Source of the DNA: Larimichthys crocea
Lineage: Eukaryota; Chordata; Actinopteri; Sciaenidae
NCBI RefSeq assembly: GCF_000972845.2
Contig: NC_040033.1
Location: 7,087,122-7,151,121 of the forward strand
Reading direction: 5' to 3'
DNA length: 64,000 bases
A program made the position numbers and the translations under genes. Every line of letters starts with the position of its first letter. Position 1 is the stretch's first letter. This document shows, piece by piece, positions 50,301 to 61,823 of this stretch. The notes below the pieces were generated by a model that was not told where the DNA came from, did not search any database, and saw only the letters and a program-made list of their open reading frames with translations.

Positions 50301-53300
50301 TAAATCAATGACAGAGCTGCAACTTCATCACGTCTCTGTGCTGCAGACCTTTCTTCTGTAGTAGCTGATTCTTCATACTCACTGATGACCTGTAAGACTT
50401 TACACATGCAGCATGTCAAACCTCCATCAAGGTCCTTACAGGGCGGATAAAACCTCACACACACGTTTTCCTAAGTAAGGCTGTGGCTGGTGTTTTCGTG
50501 CTCGCCCGTCCTGACAGCGCTGCACCTCCTAACACAGATATCTTCTTTTCCTTCGCAGAGGCGGCGCTGCACAGCCTCCTGGGAGCTCTAACCAGCGAGA
50601 CTTACGACAACACCACTCAGCACCTGGAGCGGGAGCAGGCGCTGGCCAAGCAGTTTGCAGAGATCCTGCACTTCACACTGCGCTTTGACGAGCTTAAAGT
50701 ACGACTCTCTACGTCTCTACTACGTCTCCCAAGTGTCTATTCTGACTTTTTAAACCCCGAGCTCACCTTTTTTAGATGTTGATATAAACTCTGTGGGGCG
50801 ACTGTGAAGTGTGGTTTGTATCACAAACTGCTGATGCCCTCCAATTGATTTTTAGCTCTGTGCAGTTTAAACTGCAGCCAGCGAGCGCATGATTAGCATT
50901 TAATTAGAATTAGATACTGCTCTGCTGTTTATAATACAGCGGATGTCAGGGGAATGGTTAATAAGGGTTACAGCTGGTGGGGAAAAAAAGAGCTCTGCAA
51001 ATTGTCGTCGTCCTGAGCCGATTTCAGCGTAACATGACAGGTTTTTATAAATGATAGACGGACAAAAACTTCCAGCAACTTATCTGGTTTGAACACAGAC
51101 ACAAGTTGTCTGAACATGGCGAGAATCAAGCGTGGGTGCGGTCGAATGCCCATTGTCAAAAACAATAACGGTGCGAGCACTCGTCTGGCTAGACAGGGGG
51201 CGAACTGGTTCCCCTGCACTCTCGTTCCTTAGATACAAAAACTTACAAAACGCACCCAGACATCCCCCAGGCGACTTGCTGCGATGTCCCAATTAGTGCC
51301 CACTACCCAGGCTGGCAGGATGGAAACATGTAGGTAGGGGGTGCAAGGTGGCATGCCAGGCCTATTCATCAATCTTTCACACCCATGCACGGGCTTCTGA
51401 CCTAGTTAAAGTGTCTGAGCGGCGTGCAGCCCCTCCCCGGTGAAGCAGCCTGTCTCTCCTGGTGCATACAGTGGACACAGACTGAGTACCAGTCCATTGT
51501 AGCGGGATTAGCATGCTGCCAGTGCAGCTTTGACTGTGACAGGCTCATACAGGAATGAGGATAATTAGCCGCACGATGAGCTCTCACTGGTGGTGATGTT
51601 TGAAAGAAGCCCCCTGGTCGGCCGGTCAGTTTGGCTTCAAGGTGAAACCAGATGATTTTCACTCTAATGAGACCCTTTGTAGCTTTTTGTCAGCTTTATA
51701 ATTGTTGACCCTCTTGTTATGAACTGAAGCACGGCCCGACTGTAACAGGAAAATACTTAAATTTCTCCTGACAGGATGAGTGGAGATGTGGATGAGTGTC
51801 TGAGGATCAAGCTGTAATCGTATCTGTGTTCTTTTCATGTCACTTCCCCCCCAAAGCTACGTTTCTGCCTTGTTGGCTAAAGCATCCTGTCATGACGATG
51901 GCGTGCTTGACTCAGTGCTGCAGAAACTCTCCCTCTCTCTCTGTCTCTCTGTACTAAGATGCATTTCTGTTGTTTTCTTTGCAGATGACGAATCCGGCCA
52001 TTCAGAACGACTTCAGCTACTACAGGAGAACTCTGAGCCGAATGCGGATCAACAACGTACCGGTGAGCACACCACGCCTCTCTCCTCGCTGCTGGGTGGC
52101 GAGGAGGCTGTAATTTTAAAAAAACGTAACCCTAACGTCACGTCAGCTCGTAGTGATGAACCAACAAAGAGTCCAAACTCGGCCAAAGTCGACAAACTTT
52201 TAGCCTCCTTCAGCTCATTTCAGCTCGCAACTCTACGACTGCTCGTCACTTATAATAATTATTATTATCCATCGGAGCGCGACAGACAGGCGGCCTTCAC
52301 ACACTGACAGTTTACAGGCAAAAATGTTGATTTATGAATTGAATGAAATAAATAAATGTATATGTAATATATATTTTATCGATGCCACACATCACTTTTA
52401 ACGATTTGAATTGTTCAGACAGTTAAACGATGATCTGAAACTCACTAAACTGAGACGAGCTGCAGATAATTGGTGATTATTGTCTGTCGGTGTACTGTGA
52501 CAGTGTTTTCTCTTGTCATAAAAATATCGATTACAGCTGCTTTAAATGCATGGTTCATTTTACTGATCAAGCTGTCTATAATTTGGTATTTCTTTAATGT
52601 TTCCACGGCGTTCACCCTGATCAAATGTAAAAATGTTTGTCCTGATCGGACTTGATCTTGATTGAAGCCATCGCTTCTCATTATAACGGCAGCACGGTTC
52701 AGACTGCATCAGCGTGAAGGCAGCAGGATTGATGAATGAAGCTCGCAGACTGTTGGAGCCCTCCGGGCCGTCAGGAAGAGTGCAGCAGGAAGCGTCTTGC
52801 AACATGAAGTCAGAGCCCCGCGGGGAGTTTCAGGGAGTTTGAAGCACAAGTTGTAGAGCAAGCAGCGCGTGGCAGCAGAAACTGATCCCAAATCAGTAAC
52901 ATGGCCCGAACTCTCCAGAGATTAAACGCCTGATTCAAGACCAGTGTGCTGTCTGCTCAGTACACGGAGCCTTCTGGGAACTGTTAAGACACTAAAACCC
53001 CAAACGGTGGTCGCATTAGTGTCAGAGTCACATTCAAAGACATCCACCAACAGTTTCCTTAACTTGCCAGTGTTTGCTTTCTCTGGTTCAAAGAACTCAG
53101 ATGTGATTGGTTAAGTTTGTTTAGGCCGGCGTGAGAGAGCTGTGGTCCGAGTTCGAGCTTCAAACTGGCAGCGATTTGATTTGTGCATTCATACAAATGT
53201 ACGGTTTTAAATATAATACAGTAAAAACTGGAGGTTTAAAGCTCGTTCTCTGTTTTCTGATCTTAAGCGGTCACTCATTAAAGTGCCTGTAATCAATATT

Positions 53301-56300
53301 TTTCTATTAACAACAGATTAAGTGTTTTATTGTTTGCGAACGTTCCAGCATTTTTCTGCTCCCCTCTCTGATCGGTGTTGTTTCCAGACACAGGCAGTCT
53401 GATAAATCCATTTAACATCGCTCAGCTCAGCAGCAAACAGTAAACAAAGAGTTAGCAACTGGCTGGCGAACACGAGCGCAGCATTGACAGCTAAGGAGCC
53501 TGATGTTTCCCTCAGGAGTTGGTGGAGACCAAAAACAGATCAAATATTCGACACAGACAACTCCGAATGAATATTAATGCTGCTCAGGTGACGAGTTCAC
53601 TACACCGAGGAGATAACGTGTCAGTGTAGTGACAACAAAATGATTTAAAGAGAATAAAACACAGCAACAGTCCCTCCTTTAAGAGGGTGCAGGACTTGTT
53701 ATAGTATAAAACATGGACAACGTATCCGCGACGTCGCCCACAGGTTTCTGAAGAAGTGGTGGCTCTGCAGCTTCGTTTCCAATCAGCAGTGTGTAAAATG
53801 TATTTCCGTAGTGAATAAACCAAACCACCGGAGTGTAATCGACCTAAAAATCAGAGACCTGCCGGCCACAAATAACAGATTAATGTAAGTGCCGTTAAAA
53901 AGGAAGCAGCTCACTCAATACCGTTAAAGCGTTATTGGATGTTTCCTGTATTGATCGCAGACAATAGCTTTGAAGATATGAAATCCAAGGACCCGTTCGC
54001 TCTCCTGTATCTCGCTGCTGCACTTCACCAGATATGCATCTCCATACAGGAGCTTCAAGGGCATCTAAAAGATACTCGGGTGCAGGAAACGGTGAGACTT
54101 TCAGAGGTCCCACGTGTGCAGAGCGAGCTGAAGCTGCTCTTAGTTTTGACTGTCTGACAGGAGGTTTTATTCTCCTAAACCAGAACGTGCCATTAGGCAA
54201 ATGGACCCAGACAAGTCGTCGTTAGGACCTGTCACTGCTAAAAGATGCTCCGGCTGCCGTCCCTCCCTCGTAGCTTCGTTTCACACGGCGGCAGCAGCAA
54301 TTTAGTCACCACTCAGACGAGTGAATCGCTCAGACATCTGAGATGAAACGCCGTCTGTCCCCGCGGTCTTTGAGCTCGTGTGTCACTTCTTAAGACACGA
54401 ATTGACATCTTGGTTAAGATGATTAATATTCTGTCAGTGTTCTCATGAAAAGATAAATAAAAGCAGGAGACGTTCGCGTTGTTTTTAAACATTCAGATAA
54501 ATTTAGAACAGGCTGTTCAAGAGACGCCTCGCTCTCTGTTACCCGGCAGGTGTTTTTGTTGAGTCTGAAACTATAAAGCAGCGCGACGAGTTAGTCAGCT
54601 GGGAAACCAGGAGGAGCAGCGGGGCTCGTTTATATCGCTGTTCTTCAGTTATGACTTTATTCAGTGAAATTACAATCTACCGACAATCAAAACTTCTTTC
54701 CGGATATTATGTGTTGTAATAATAGTCCACACCAACAGCTCGTTAAAAGTCGTCAGTATGCGCGGTAACACTCTAAGGTTCGTTCAACAAGGCAGCGTGG
54801 TGGCTCAGTGAGAGAAATGACTCTTTACCCAGAGAACAAAAGGTGTGGCTGTCAGATCAGACTCAGATCCAGGTCTTCACTTAAGCAACTTTACATGAGA
54901 GGGTGTGATTTAGTACACCTGCCGGTACCCTTCACACAAAACTGCAGCTGGTGTGCGGCGTTCCCAGTCTGCAGCAGGCCTGTGCCCATCAAATGTGATC
55001 CAAGGGAGGAAAAGCGAGTCATGGGCAGTTAAGGCTGATGGATGCACGTGTGGAGCGACGGATCTGCTCGTGTTGTCTGATCCGACAGACGAGCTACTGT
55101 AACTCAGAACACACAGTGTGTCACAGTTTGTTCTGTGCGAGGCTGCACAGTATCAGACAGGTGGTCATAATGTTATGGCTGCTCTGTAAAGGTCGATCAA
55201 GGCCGGTTTCACGGTGAGAGCAACAGTAGGCTGATGAAATAAATGAGTAATAAAATGCTTTGTGTATCAAACTCTGCTCTGTAGCTGATCTGACCTTTGA
55301 CCTTTTGTGTCGTTGTTTTTAATGATCTCCAGGCGGAGGGCGAGAATGAAGTCAACAATGAACTGGCCAATCGGATATCTCTGTTCTACGCCGATGCCAC
55401 GCCCATGCTGAAAACATTAAGTGACGGCACGACGAAGTTCGTGTCCGAGGTAAGGCTGCCAGGAGGCGTCAGTGAAGTGTGAGTGTTTGAGACGCGAAAG
55501 CATCGTCTCACCGCTGATTCTTCTTCCAGAACAAGAACCTGCCCATCGAGAACACGACGGACTGTTTAAGCACGATGGCGACTGTGTGTAAAGTCATGTT
55601 GGAAACGCCGTGAGTCACTTCCTGCCACCGCTTTCACCTCTTCCTCCTCACATGCACGCGTCTAATCTCTCCGCTTCGTGTCCTTTCAGGGAGTACCGCA
55701 GCCGATTCTCCAGCGAGGACACGGTGTCCTTCTGCCTGCGGGTGATGGTCGGGGTCATCATCCTGTACGACTACGTCCATCCTGTAGGAGCTTTCGCAAA
55801 GTCGTCCAAAATCGACGTGAGTGCAGCCGTGTTTATTTACCCGTCAGACCCCAGCGGCTTGTTGTTTAAAGCTAACAGCGTGTTTCCTGTCTGCAGATGA
55901 AAGGCTGCATCAAAGTCCTCAAAGATCAGCCGCCGAACAGTGTAGAAGGCCTTCTCAACGCTCTCAGGTGAGCTCACGGTGAAATGTTTCCAGCTCAGCG
56001 TGTAACGTGATTATAGCTGCAGTCTGACAACAGACACACAGCCGTGGCATTCAGTGAAAAGCCGCCCGCGGCTCACGCTGCGAGTTGAATGATGTTTGCT
56101 CACGAGCAGCAGACAGACTTCTCGGTTTATTTCGGCGCTGTGACTCGTCCTCGGCTCGGTCCAGCGGGGGCTGTGATCCGTCTGCGACGAGTGTCGCTCT
56201 CCAGAAAGGCTCGATTTACATCCGTCACCTCGTCCTCCTCGCAGCCTCCTAAATTTCTCCTCGCCTCGCCTCAGAGCTGACGGGGCCCGTCTCTGTGCTG

Positions 56301-56920
56301 ACCTCAGATCTGAATCTCTCTCTGAAGCCGAGGCGGGCTGACGATACCCGGTCACACGAGGTCACGCACATGAAGCAGTCACCAGATTTTGTTTCGTCGG
56401 TTACAAATCTGACAGCAGATGACAAAATATTGTAGGACAGTAACTAAGTGAATCATTATTATATTACTTACAGCTAAAGGTACAAGTTAATTTTCAGATT
56501 AATGCTGTTCATTATAAAATACATATTTAAATCAGTGGTTCTGAACCTTTTGGGCTTTTTTCCCCCCTTTAATATTTTATTTGAAGACAGTTCAAGGCCC
56601 AAAGAGTTCACATTTTTTTCATTGATAAAGAACTTTCTGTCTCAAGGTTTATCTTTTGACTCTTTTGGAGGTTTATTGACCCAGCCAGGTTAGAAATCAC
56701 TGGACTAAACTACCCATGTATACACTATAAAGTATTAAAACTGTAAATCGCAGAGCAGTCGGAGGACGTCAGACGGAAAACCATAAAATATGATCCATCC
56801 AGACTGTACCTGTGCTGCAGTCACTAACGTGTTTACGTTCCTCCTCTCACCTGTAGGTACACAACCAAGCATCTGAATGATGAATCAACCAACAAGACTA
56901 TCAAGAGCATGCTGCAGTAG
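44328..56920 (+). CDS. cyrib: CYRIB (FAM49B), CYFIP-related Rac1 interactor B
   Basis: Binds GTP-loaded Rac1 and restrains the Scar/WAVE complex, limiting lamellipodia. Ten coding exons: 44328-44400, 45418-45539, 46308-46413, 50559-50698, 51985-52062, 55333-55449, 55530-55609, 55690-55816, 55897-55967, 56857-56920. Phases join to 325 residues, TAG at 56918. N-terminus [20 protein letters not shown] has Gly2, the family myristoylation site. The Rac1-binding arginine pair is kept in [17 protein letters not shown] (residues 161-162; 160-161 in human, because of one extra residue in [11 protein letters not shown]). Residues such as [15 protein letters not shown] and [20 protein letters not shown] mark the B rather than the A paralogue. 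It ends IKSMLQ. The start follows an acceptor at 44,316-44,317. Downstream of asap1 as in human 8q24. No break seen. Confidence 0.96.
44401..45417 (+). other. cyrib intron
   Basis: GT at 44401-44402, AG at 45416-45417. Unique-looking sequence, no repeat family assigned. Confidence 0.75.
45540..46307 (+). other. cyrib intron
   Basis: GT at 45540-45541, AG at 46306-46307. Nothing recognised. Confidence 0.75.
46545..46652 (+). repeat. tRNA-like SINE fragment
   Basis: CTTGGTGGCTCAACTGGTAG resembles a tRNA A box; GGTTCAAAA follows as a decayed B box. It ends near CTCCCCGCGTGCGAC. Not a functional tRNA. Confidence 0.55.
47370..47830 (+). repeat. Dispersed CTGCAAC-type repeat fragment
   Basis: Contains AGAATCCCCAAATTATTC, TTTACAGCAATA and CTCACATTAAATGAGCTGAAACC, motifs repeated at 49,300-49,890. 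Interrupted by a perfect 43-bp duplication (47,643-47,728). Confidence 0.5.
47643..47728. repeat. Tandem duplication, 43-bp unit x2
   Basis: TTTCTAGCATATTTCATAAA... occurs at 47,643 and again at 47,686, each followed by the same AATTCACTTTACAGCAATAAA sequence. Confidence 0.92.
49300..49890 (+). repeat. Two adjacent fragments of the CTGCAAC-type repeat
   Basis: TTTTGTCCAACCAACAGTTTAAA, CATATTTGAGAAGATGAAACC (first piece) and CGGCTGCAACAAACACTC, CAGAATCCCCCAAATATTC, CATTTGAGAAGCTGCAAC (second piece) share order with copies at 43,490 and 47,370. Confidence 0.55.
50190..50245 (+). repeat. SINE-like repeat tail
   Basis: CGTGACCCTGATGAGGATAA and GTGGTTACAGAAAATGGATGG, the 3' tail of the family also at 6,231-6,422. 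Confidence 0.7.
50699..51984 (+). other. cyrib intron
   Basis: GT at 50699-50700, AG at 51983-51984. About 51,110-51,660 is G/C-balanced and repeat-free and could hold conserved non-coding elements. No exon seen. Confidence 0.65.
53703..53780 (+). repeat. Dispersed repeat family, copy E (short)
   Basis: TAGTATAAAACATGGACAACGTATCC and CAGGTTTCTGAAGAAGTGG match the 5' part of copies at 30,351 and 31,802. The CRE palindrome is mutated here (CGACGTCG). Confidence 0.65.
53961..54091 (+). other. Unidentified exon-like coding segment
   Basis: Preceded by TTGATCGCAG and followed by GTGAGA after ...CAGGAAACG. The single open frame reads (D)[17 protein letters not shown], then [20 protein letters not shown] and TRVQET, with plausible codon use and a helical pattern. 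It is 131 nt, entering in phase 1 and leaving in phase 0. The adjacent cyrib exons join in phase 0, so including it would shift the cyrib frame. I do not recognise the family. It could be an orphan exon of another gene, a relic, or an alternative exon introducing a stop. Confidence 0.4.
54787..54840 (+). repeat. SINE-like head fragment
   Basis: AAGGCAGCGTGGTGGCTCAG begins like tRNA-derived fish SINEs (GGCAGCGTGGTGGCTCAGTG); the rest is degraded. Weak call. Confidence 0.45.
55968..56856 (+). other. Last cyrib intron
   Basis: GT at 55968-55969, AG at 56855-56856. No repeat family or exon recognised. Confidence 0.75.
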
Positions 56921-57685
56921 CACTGCTGCTATAACTGCTTGCCTCACACCCTGCTGGAGGGAGACGCCACTCTCCTGACTGATGTCGGTGCACAGAATGT
57001 TTGTTTTTGTTTTTTGCTTTTATTTTATAATGGAAAAAAAGAGCTACAGCTCCGCCCTCTTTTATAATGCAAAATGCTACTGCCATTATGAACGTCTTTT
57101 TCTGTGCCAAAAAGATGTTGCTGAGATGTTTTCGATATTAAAAAAAAAGAGAAAAAAAAGGCCATGCGACGGTGGCAGCTATTGAAAGCATTGTGGTGTT
57201 TTTAAAACATGTCTTGTTTTTCCCTCTATAAGGGACGGGAGTGCTTTGACTTGAAAATTTAAAAGAGAGAGAGATATATAGAGAAGTATATATTATTTTT
57301 GTTTGATTCGTTATTTAATATTACATCTTCTGCATGATGAACATGATGATGTCCTTTTCCTTCTATTTAAAAAAAAAAACCCAACCTGATGGTTCAGTTT
57401 AAATCGTCTGCTCTATTGTGCATTATTAAATGTTTTGTTAATGAAATGGTACTTGTCATGAGATTTCAGAGTACTGTTTTTATATTTTTTATAGGTTTTA
57501 ATTTGTGCATATGTCTCGGTTTCTGTTTTTTGTTTTTTTTTCATAGTTGTGTTGTATTTTTCATTGAAAACTTTAAACTGTGATGTGTGCAAAATCAAAT
57601 TTAAAAAATTGGGAGTCTGTACTGTAAATGGACAGTATGTTGTGGCTGGAGAAATTAAAAGGAGAACTCTTGTTTTCTACAAAGC
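56921..57685 (+). other. cyrib: cyrib 3' untranslated region
   Basis: From the TAG to just past ATTAAA at 57,654. T- and A-rich with short homopolymer runs, and rich in TATA/TTTAT stretches. Confidence 0.65.
57654..57659 (+). terminator. cyrib: cyrib poly(A) signal ATTAAA
   Basis: ATTAAA followed within about 20 bases by TTGTTTTC and then G/T-rich GTGTCGGGTTTG, a plausible cleavage context. Confidence 0.6.
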
Positions 57686-59095
57686 GCCGTGTCGGGTTTG
57701 AATCTTTGTCAGGTTTTGAAGTTTGATCACAAAGATTTGTTTGTTTTTCACGTGAAAATCAGTGACAACACTCAACCACGGGGGCTATATTTTACATTAT
57801 ATTCAACATAATACATATAACTATGTTTTTATTAGTGTTTAATCACCTGAAAATTAGAATCTGCCATATTGAACCACCATGTGTCCATAACGGACAACTC
57901 CAACTGGCTCTAGATGTGCAGTTTTCTGTAGCACTTCTCTTTTGTGCTAGTTGGTAGAGGTTGAAATGAAAGGGGACAACTATATAATTCATATAATTTA
58001 AGCTGTTTATTTTCAATTAAAGCGGCTATAATCGATTTATTTTAAAGTGATGAACCTGAACCTACAGTTTGAAGCTGGGCTGAAGCTAAAAGGCTAATTT
58101 CCTTCAGGAGTCCAAAACACAGAAGAGGAGTAAATATTGGATTTATTTCACACCAAGTGGACAGAAACACAACTCCAAATCAATGATCACGTTACTCTTT
58201 CACTGCTGCATGCGTAAATAAGCAACTCTCAGCTAACATGAACACAGTTTATAACCTGGCTCTGTCCAAACTCTAAAAGTATGTCTCTAAAACTCACTAA
58301 TCGACATGTATCTCTGTAAAAACAACTGCAACTATTTTGTAGCTGAGTCTAACAGAGATTAGTATAACTTAAACACTGAGAGTGTTACTCAGTGAGTTCA
58401 GATGCTGGTAGATGGATTATTTTATTTTGTACCACCTCACACGGCTGGACAAGCTTCCCCTTGTTTTTAATTCTTTATGCTAAGCTAAGCACAGCACCTC
58501 AGAAATGAGAGTCTACATCTGAATGAGTGTATTTCAGTGATAAATCAACATTAATAAGACAATTAAAAAATAAAGAATAAAAACAAAGATGAGGCAAAAT
58601 ATTAATTGATGCACTGAACGAGCTTTTCGGTCTTTCGTTAATGGATCATTAGGAAACATAATTGTATGATGTCAATGACAACTGGTCGTCTCCCTTTCAT
58701 GGATCCATTATTTCTTCCTTCTCTCCTTTTAAAACAGAAATATTTTTTCAGTTCAGCCTCTCTCTGGTTTCTTTCTGTGGTGTTTTACGGTGTGAAGGGG
58801 GGCGACTCTCGTGCGGGCACTGCAGCACTATCAGCAGCATGTTGGAGAACTTCTCAGGGTCAAAGAGAGCGAAGGCAGCAGAGTGTGGATGGGTGTGTCC
58901 TCTGCAGCATCACTGCACTAACAGACGTGCAGGAAAGGAAGGAAGGGAGTGGAGTGGAGTGGAGGAGGCAGACGGGAGGAAATGAAGGGGTTTAATCTTG
59001 GGTGGGTTTTAAAGTCCTTCAGGGAGAGAGCGGTAAAAAATGGGAAAGTGCAGCTTCTCTAAATGATTGACTGCAGCTCACATGTACAGCATGCA

Positions 59096-59122
59096 ACACA
59101 CACACACACACACACACACACA
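59096..59122. repeat. (CA)n microsatellite
   Basis: Pure CA tract. Confidence 0.95.
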
Positions 59123-59329
59123 CTGAAAGGATGTCTGTTTGTCACCATGACAACTTCCCAAAGGGCAGCGACAACATTGTTGGTGACCCTCGCTGCATCA
59201 CGGCAGCTCTGATATTCAGATAAATGAACCGTCTCTGAGGGAGAAATCAAACCAACCCTTTTTTTACTCTGAGGTGTTTAAATTCATCACGCCTAAAAAA
59301 AAAAAAAGATGACAACTGTGCAAAAACAA

Positions 59330-59735
59330 GCTCATTCACTCAGTTACTGTACTTTTTACTCCGGCTGACAGCTACACTTTAATGATTAACATGCAAAATA
59401 TATGATCGCTACATAAAATCTGACAGATTATTAAAGATTAAAATACACAAAAACATAAAAAATAGTTAAAATTATCTTAACTTTCAGCAGCTACAACATA
59501 AAAAGCGTAAATGTAAATAATAATCCAATGATATAAGGGTTATGCCTAGTCAGGCACGGTATTGGTTGAAGATGCAGTCACATCTCCCTTGACTGAAAAA
59601 CTCTCTCTCTGTCTCTTATTTACTTCAAAGTGAGGTATTATAGACTTTTACTCGTGGTGGAGTAAATTTATCCTGATATATTGATACTTTTATTAAAGTA
59701 AAAGATCTGAATACTTCTTCCACCGTTGGTAATCA
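59330..59735. repeat. Common fish dispersed repeat
   Basis: TTACTGTACTTTTTACTCCGG near the start and GTAAAAGATCTGAATACTTC followed by TTCCACCGTTGG at the end; I recall these as typical ends of a widespread teleost repeat. A short relative is near 26,490-26,570. Class not determined. Confidence 0.5.
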
Positions 59736-59849
59736 TTTAAAAAAAACTGAACTACACAGATTTATACTGACATAGAGGGGACAGCACTGTGAACTGAATA
59801 AAACTCTGTATCAGGATTTGAGACATTGATATTAGAGATTAGTATTGGT

Positions 59850-60530
59850 TTTGTTTTCTAATTGGGAGTCAGAGCGTTCCGCTATCGAGCGCCTCTCCTG
59901 TGGAACCAGCTCCACATTTAAGACTTTATTTAAGGCTCCAGGTTCCTTTTTGATAGTTTATAGGGGTTTTTTCTACATAGTTCTTTGTTTTTTATATCTT
60001 ATTGTTGTTTTATGTAATTTATCATTATGTGTATATTGTCTTTTAAATCTTGTTGGTTCTTCTGCTGTTATTTTGCCTGAATATCTCGTTAGTTTGAGAA
60101 CTTTGTAAAGACTGTTTTTAAAAGGTGCTATATGAATAAAATATTACTATTATTATTACTATTATATATTACTATTATTATTTTTACAGTTAGAGCTGGC
60201 TCAGGTGAGTCCTGTTCTCTCCATCTGAACACATTCACGTCTCATCAGTACCTGTTTCTAACTTCGCTTCCCCCCCCGAAGTTTTTCTGCTTTCTCTTCT
60301 CGCAGCTTCTCGCAGATCGTGGCTGCGACCATTATTATTACTACCTTTAGTCATATCTCCATTAAAAATACAGTTATCTTCATTATTATTGCTGCTGTGC
60401 ATCTTTGTCTCTCTAACTCAGCTGTTCGTGGCAGATGTCCGTCCACCAATGATCGGGGTCGTGCTCGAGGTTTTTCCTTGTGTCATCTGTTATGTACTTT
60501 TCTTCCCACAGTCATGCAGGTTTAGAGGTT
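59850..60530 (+). mobile_element. LINE-type 3' UTR fossil
   Basis: CGCCTCTCCTGTGGAACCAG, TTTTTGATAGTTTATAGGGG, AAAAGGTGCTATATGAATAA, AGAGCTGGCTCAGGTGAGTC and CTTTCTCTTCTCGCAGCTTC appear in the order seen in the 3' part of a common teleost non-LTR element. No coding frame remains. Confidence 0.55.
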
Positions 60531-61377
60531 AACCGACATAGGTGTGGAAGTGAGTGAATGATTAACTGTGGTGAGGATGCATGGTGCACAGGGTGAGAAA
60601 GAAGATGAGGTGTTTTCATGTTATGTCAGTACTCTTTCTTTCACTGCAGAGAAGTGAAAAAACGTTTTTAATGTGCACAATTTGCGCCCAAATTCAGGCA
60701 CTAAAGAGAAAACCGCCAAGCGTGAAACATGGAGCAGTTATCTGTGCATGCCTTGTTGGGTTTCTTCTCACTTTTTGCGCCTGCATGTGTGCACAAATTG
60801 AACATATTTAAAATATGTTTAACCTTTTCCCGCCTCGACCCAATTAGGAAGCTGATTCTTGAACTGCTACTGTGTGGACAGCATATGAATCGCGTGATTT
60901 TCATACTCATTAAACTAATCACTGACCCTTAGCGCTCAATATGGAAGCATATGGGTTTGTTATGTTGCTCCACCCCCATTAATGTGACATGCATTAACAT
61001 ATTTCATGAAGAAAAAAGAGTAGATCAGTTTATCATGGAGTTACTGTTCAGTTGTGTCATGTGACTTCAGAAACAAGCTTCTCAAGTTCATCATTTTTAA
61101 TCACAGTGGTGTTTAAAGTCCAGAAGTCGCTGACAGAAGAGGCAGCTGCTGGGTCCCGTTAATCAAACGGGGTCTGAAAAAATCCAGACTTGTGTTGGAT
61201 CATCAATCAAATCAAACTAACTCAGTTATCCACGTACAAAGAACAGAGCCCCGTGTAATAAACTCAAATATTCATTAAAGCTGGCTGGTAAGGACAGATC
61301 TGATGTGAGGTCGCTCATGTAGAAAACAAAGTCAATGCTGGACGATTTCTTGTGGAAATAAACAACTTCTCTTTGTT

Positions 61378-61823
61378 CCAACCAAGTGAGGCCAAGGCAG
61401 AAGTGCTAAAAAACTGCAGTTCCTCAATCGTCCACTTGAGGCTGGCTACAGAACGAGTCAGTCTCCATAAGTCCCCATGTTCAAATGTCCAACTTCACAG
61501 CAGAAATAAACATGTTTACAGCCTGGTACAAAAAACAGTTTTGGTCTCTATAGGTAATTTCCCCGTTCATGACAACTGTACTGAGGGTGAATTTATATAC
61601 AATTATACGATTGACAGGTAGGTGCCGTTACAGACGGCTTGTTTGGGCAACCAGGCATCATTCAGCCCACCTCAGGTCCACCAATGATCCACGTCTTTGC
61701 CTATTGTGTTGGGTAGATACAATTCCACCTTAAAGGTGCAAATAACAACAACAAGAGTTTCATATTCTGAGCTTCAAGACGGTTCTTCAAAAACCTGTGG
61801 CCGTCCATCCTTCATGCTGTCAG
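61378..61823 (-). repeat. Dispersed repeat family, copy D (reverse)
   Basis: Reverse complement of copies A-C: CATGTTTACAGCCTGGTAC and ACTTCACAGCAGAAATAAAC are visible, and the far end reads CCGTCCATCCTTCATGCTGT. The CRE position is deleted. Confidence 0.8.

Larger units (their letters stand above)
46414..50558 (+). other. Large cyrib intron with repeats and possible conserved segments
   Basis: GT at 46414-46415, AG at 50557-50558. Contains a SINE-like piece (46,545-46,652), (CA)n near 46,838, pieces of the CTGCAAC-type repeat (47,370-47,830 and 49,300-49,890) with a 43-bp internal duplication, a SINE tail (50,190-50,245), and a less repetitive stretch at 48,700-49,095. No exon seen. Confidence 0.7.
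52063..55332 (+). other. cyrib intron holding an unexplained exon-like sequence
   Basis: GT at 52063-52064, AG at 55331-55332. Contains an unidentified exon candidate (53,961-54,091), a short copy of the GACAGTATAAAGAATGG family (53,703-53,780), a SINE-like head (54,787-54,840) and a GGTGGTCATAATGTTATGG repeat end (about 55,160). Confidence 0.7.

Noticed and set aside
58662..58995. Two overlapping frames of 107 and 109 codons in the downstream intergenic region
   Set aside because: Overlapping frames in G-rich sequence without splice signals, conserved motifs or a recognisable family.
60676..60796. Repeated GTGCACAAWTTG motif resembling an inverted repeat or hairpin
   Set aside because: The match is short and depends on the GTGCAC palindrome itself; the arms do not extend into a stable stem.
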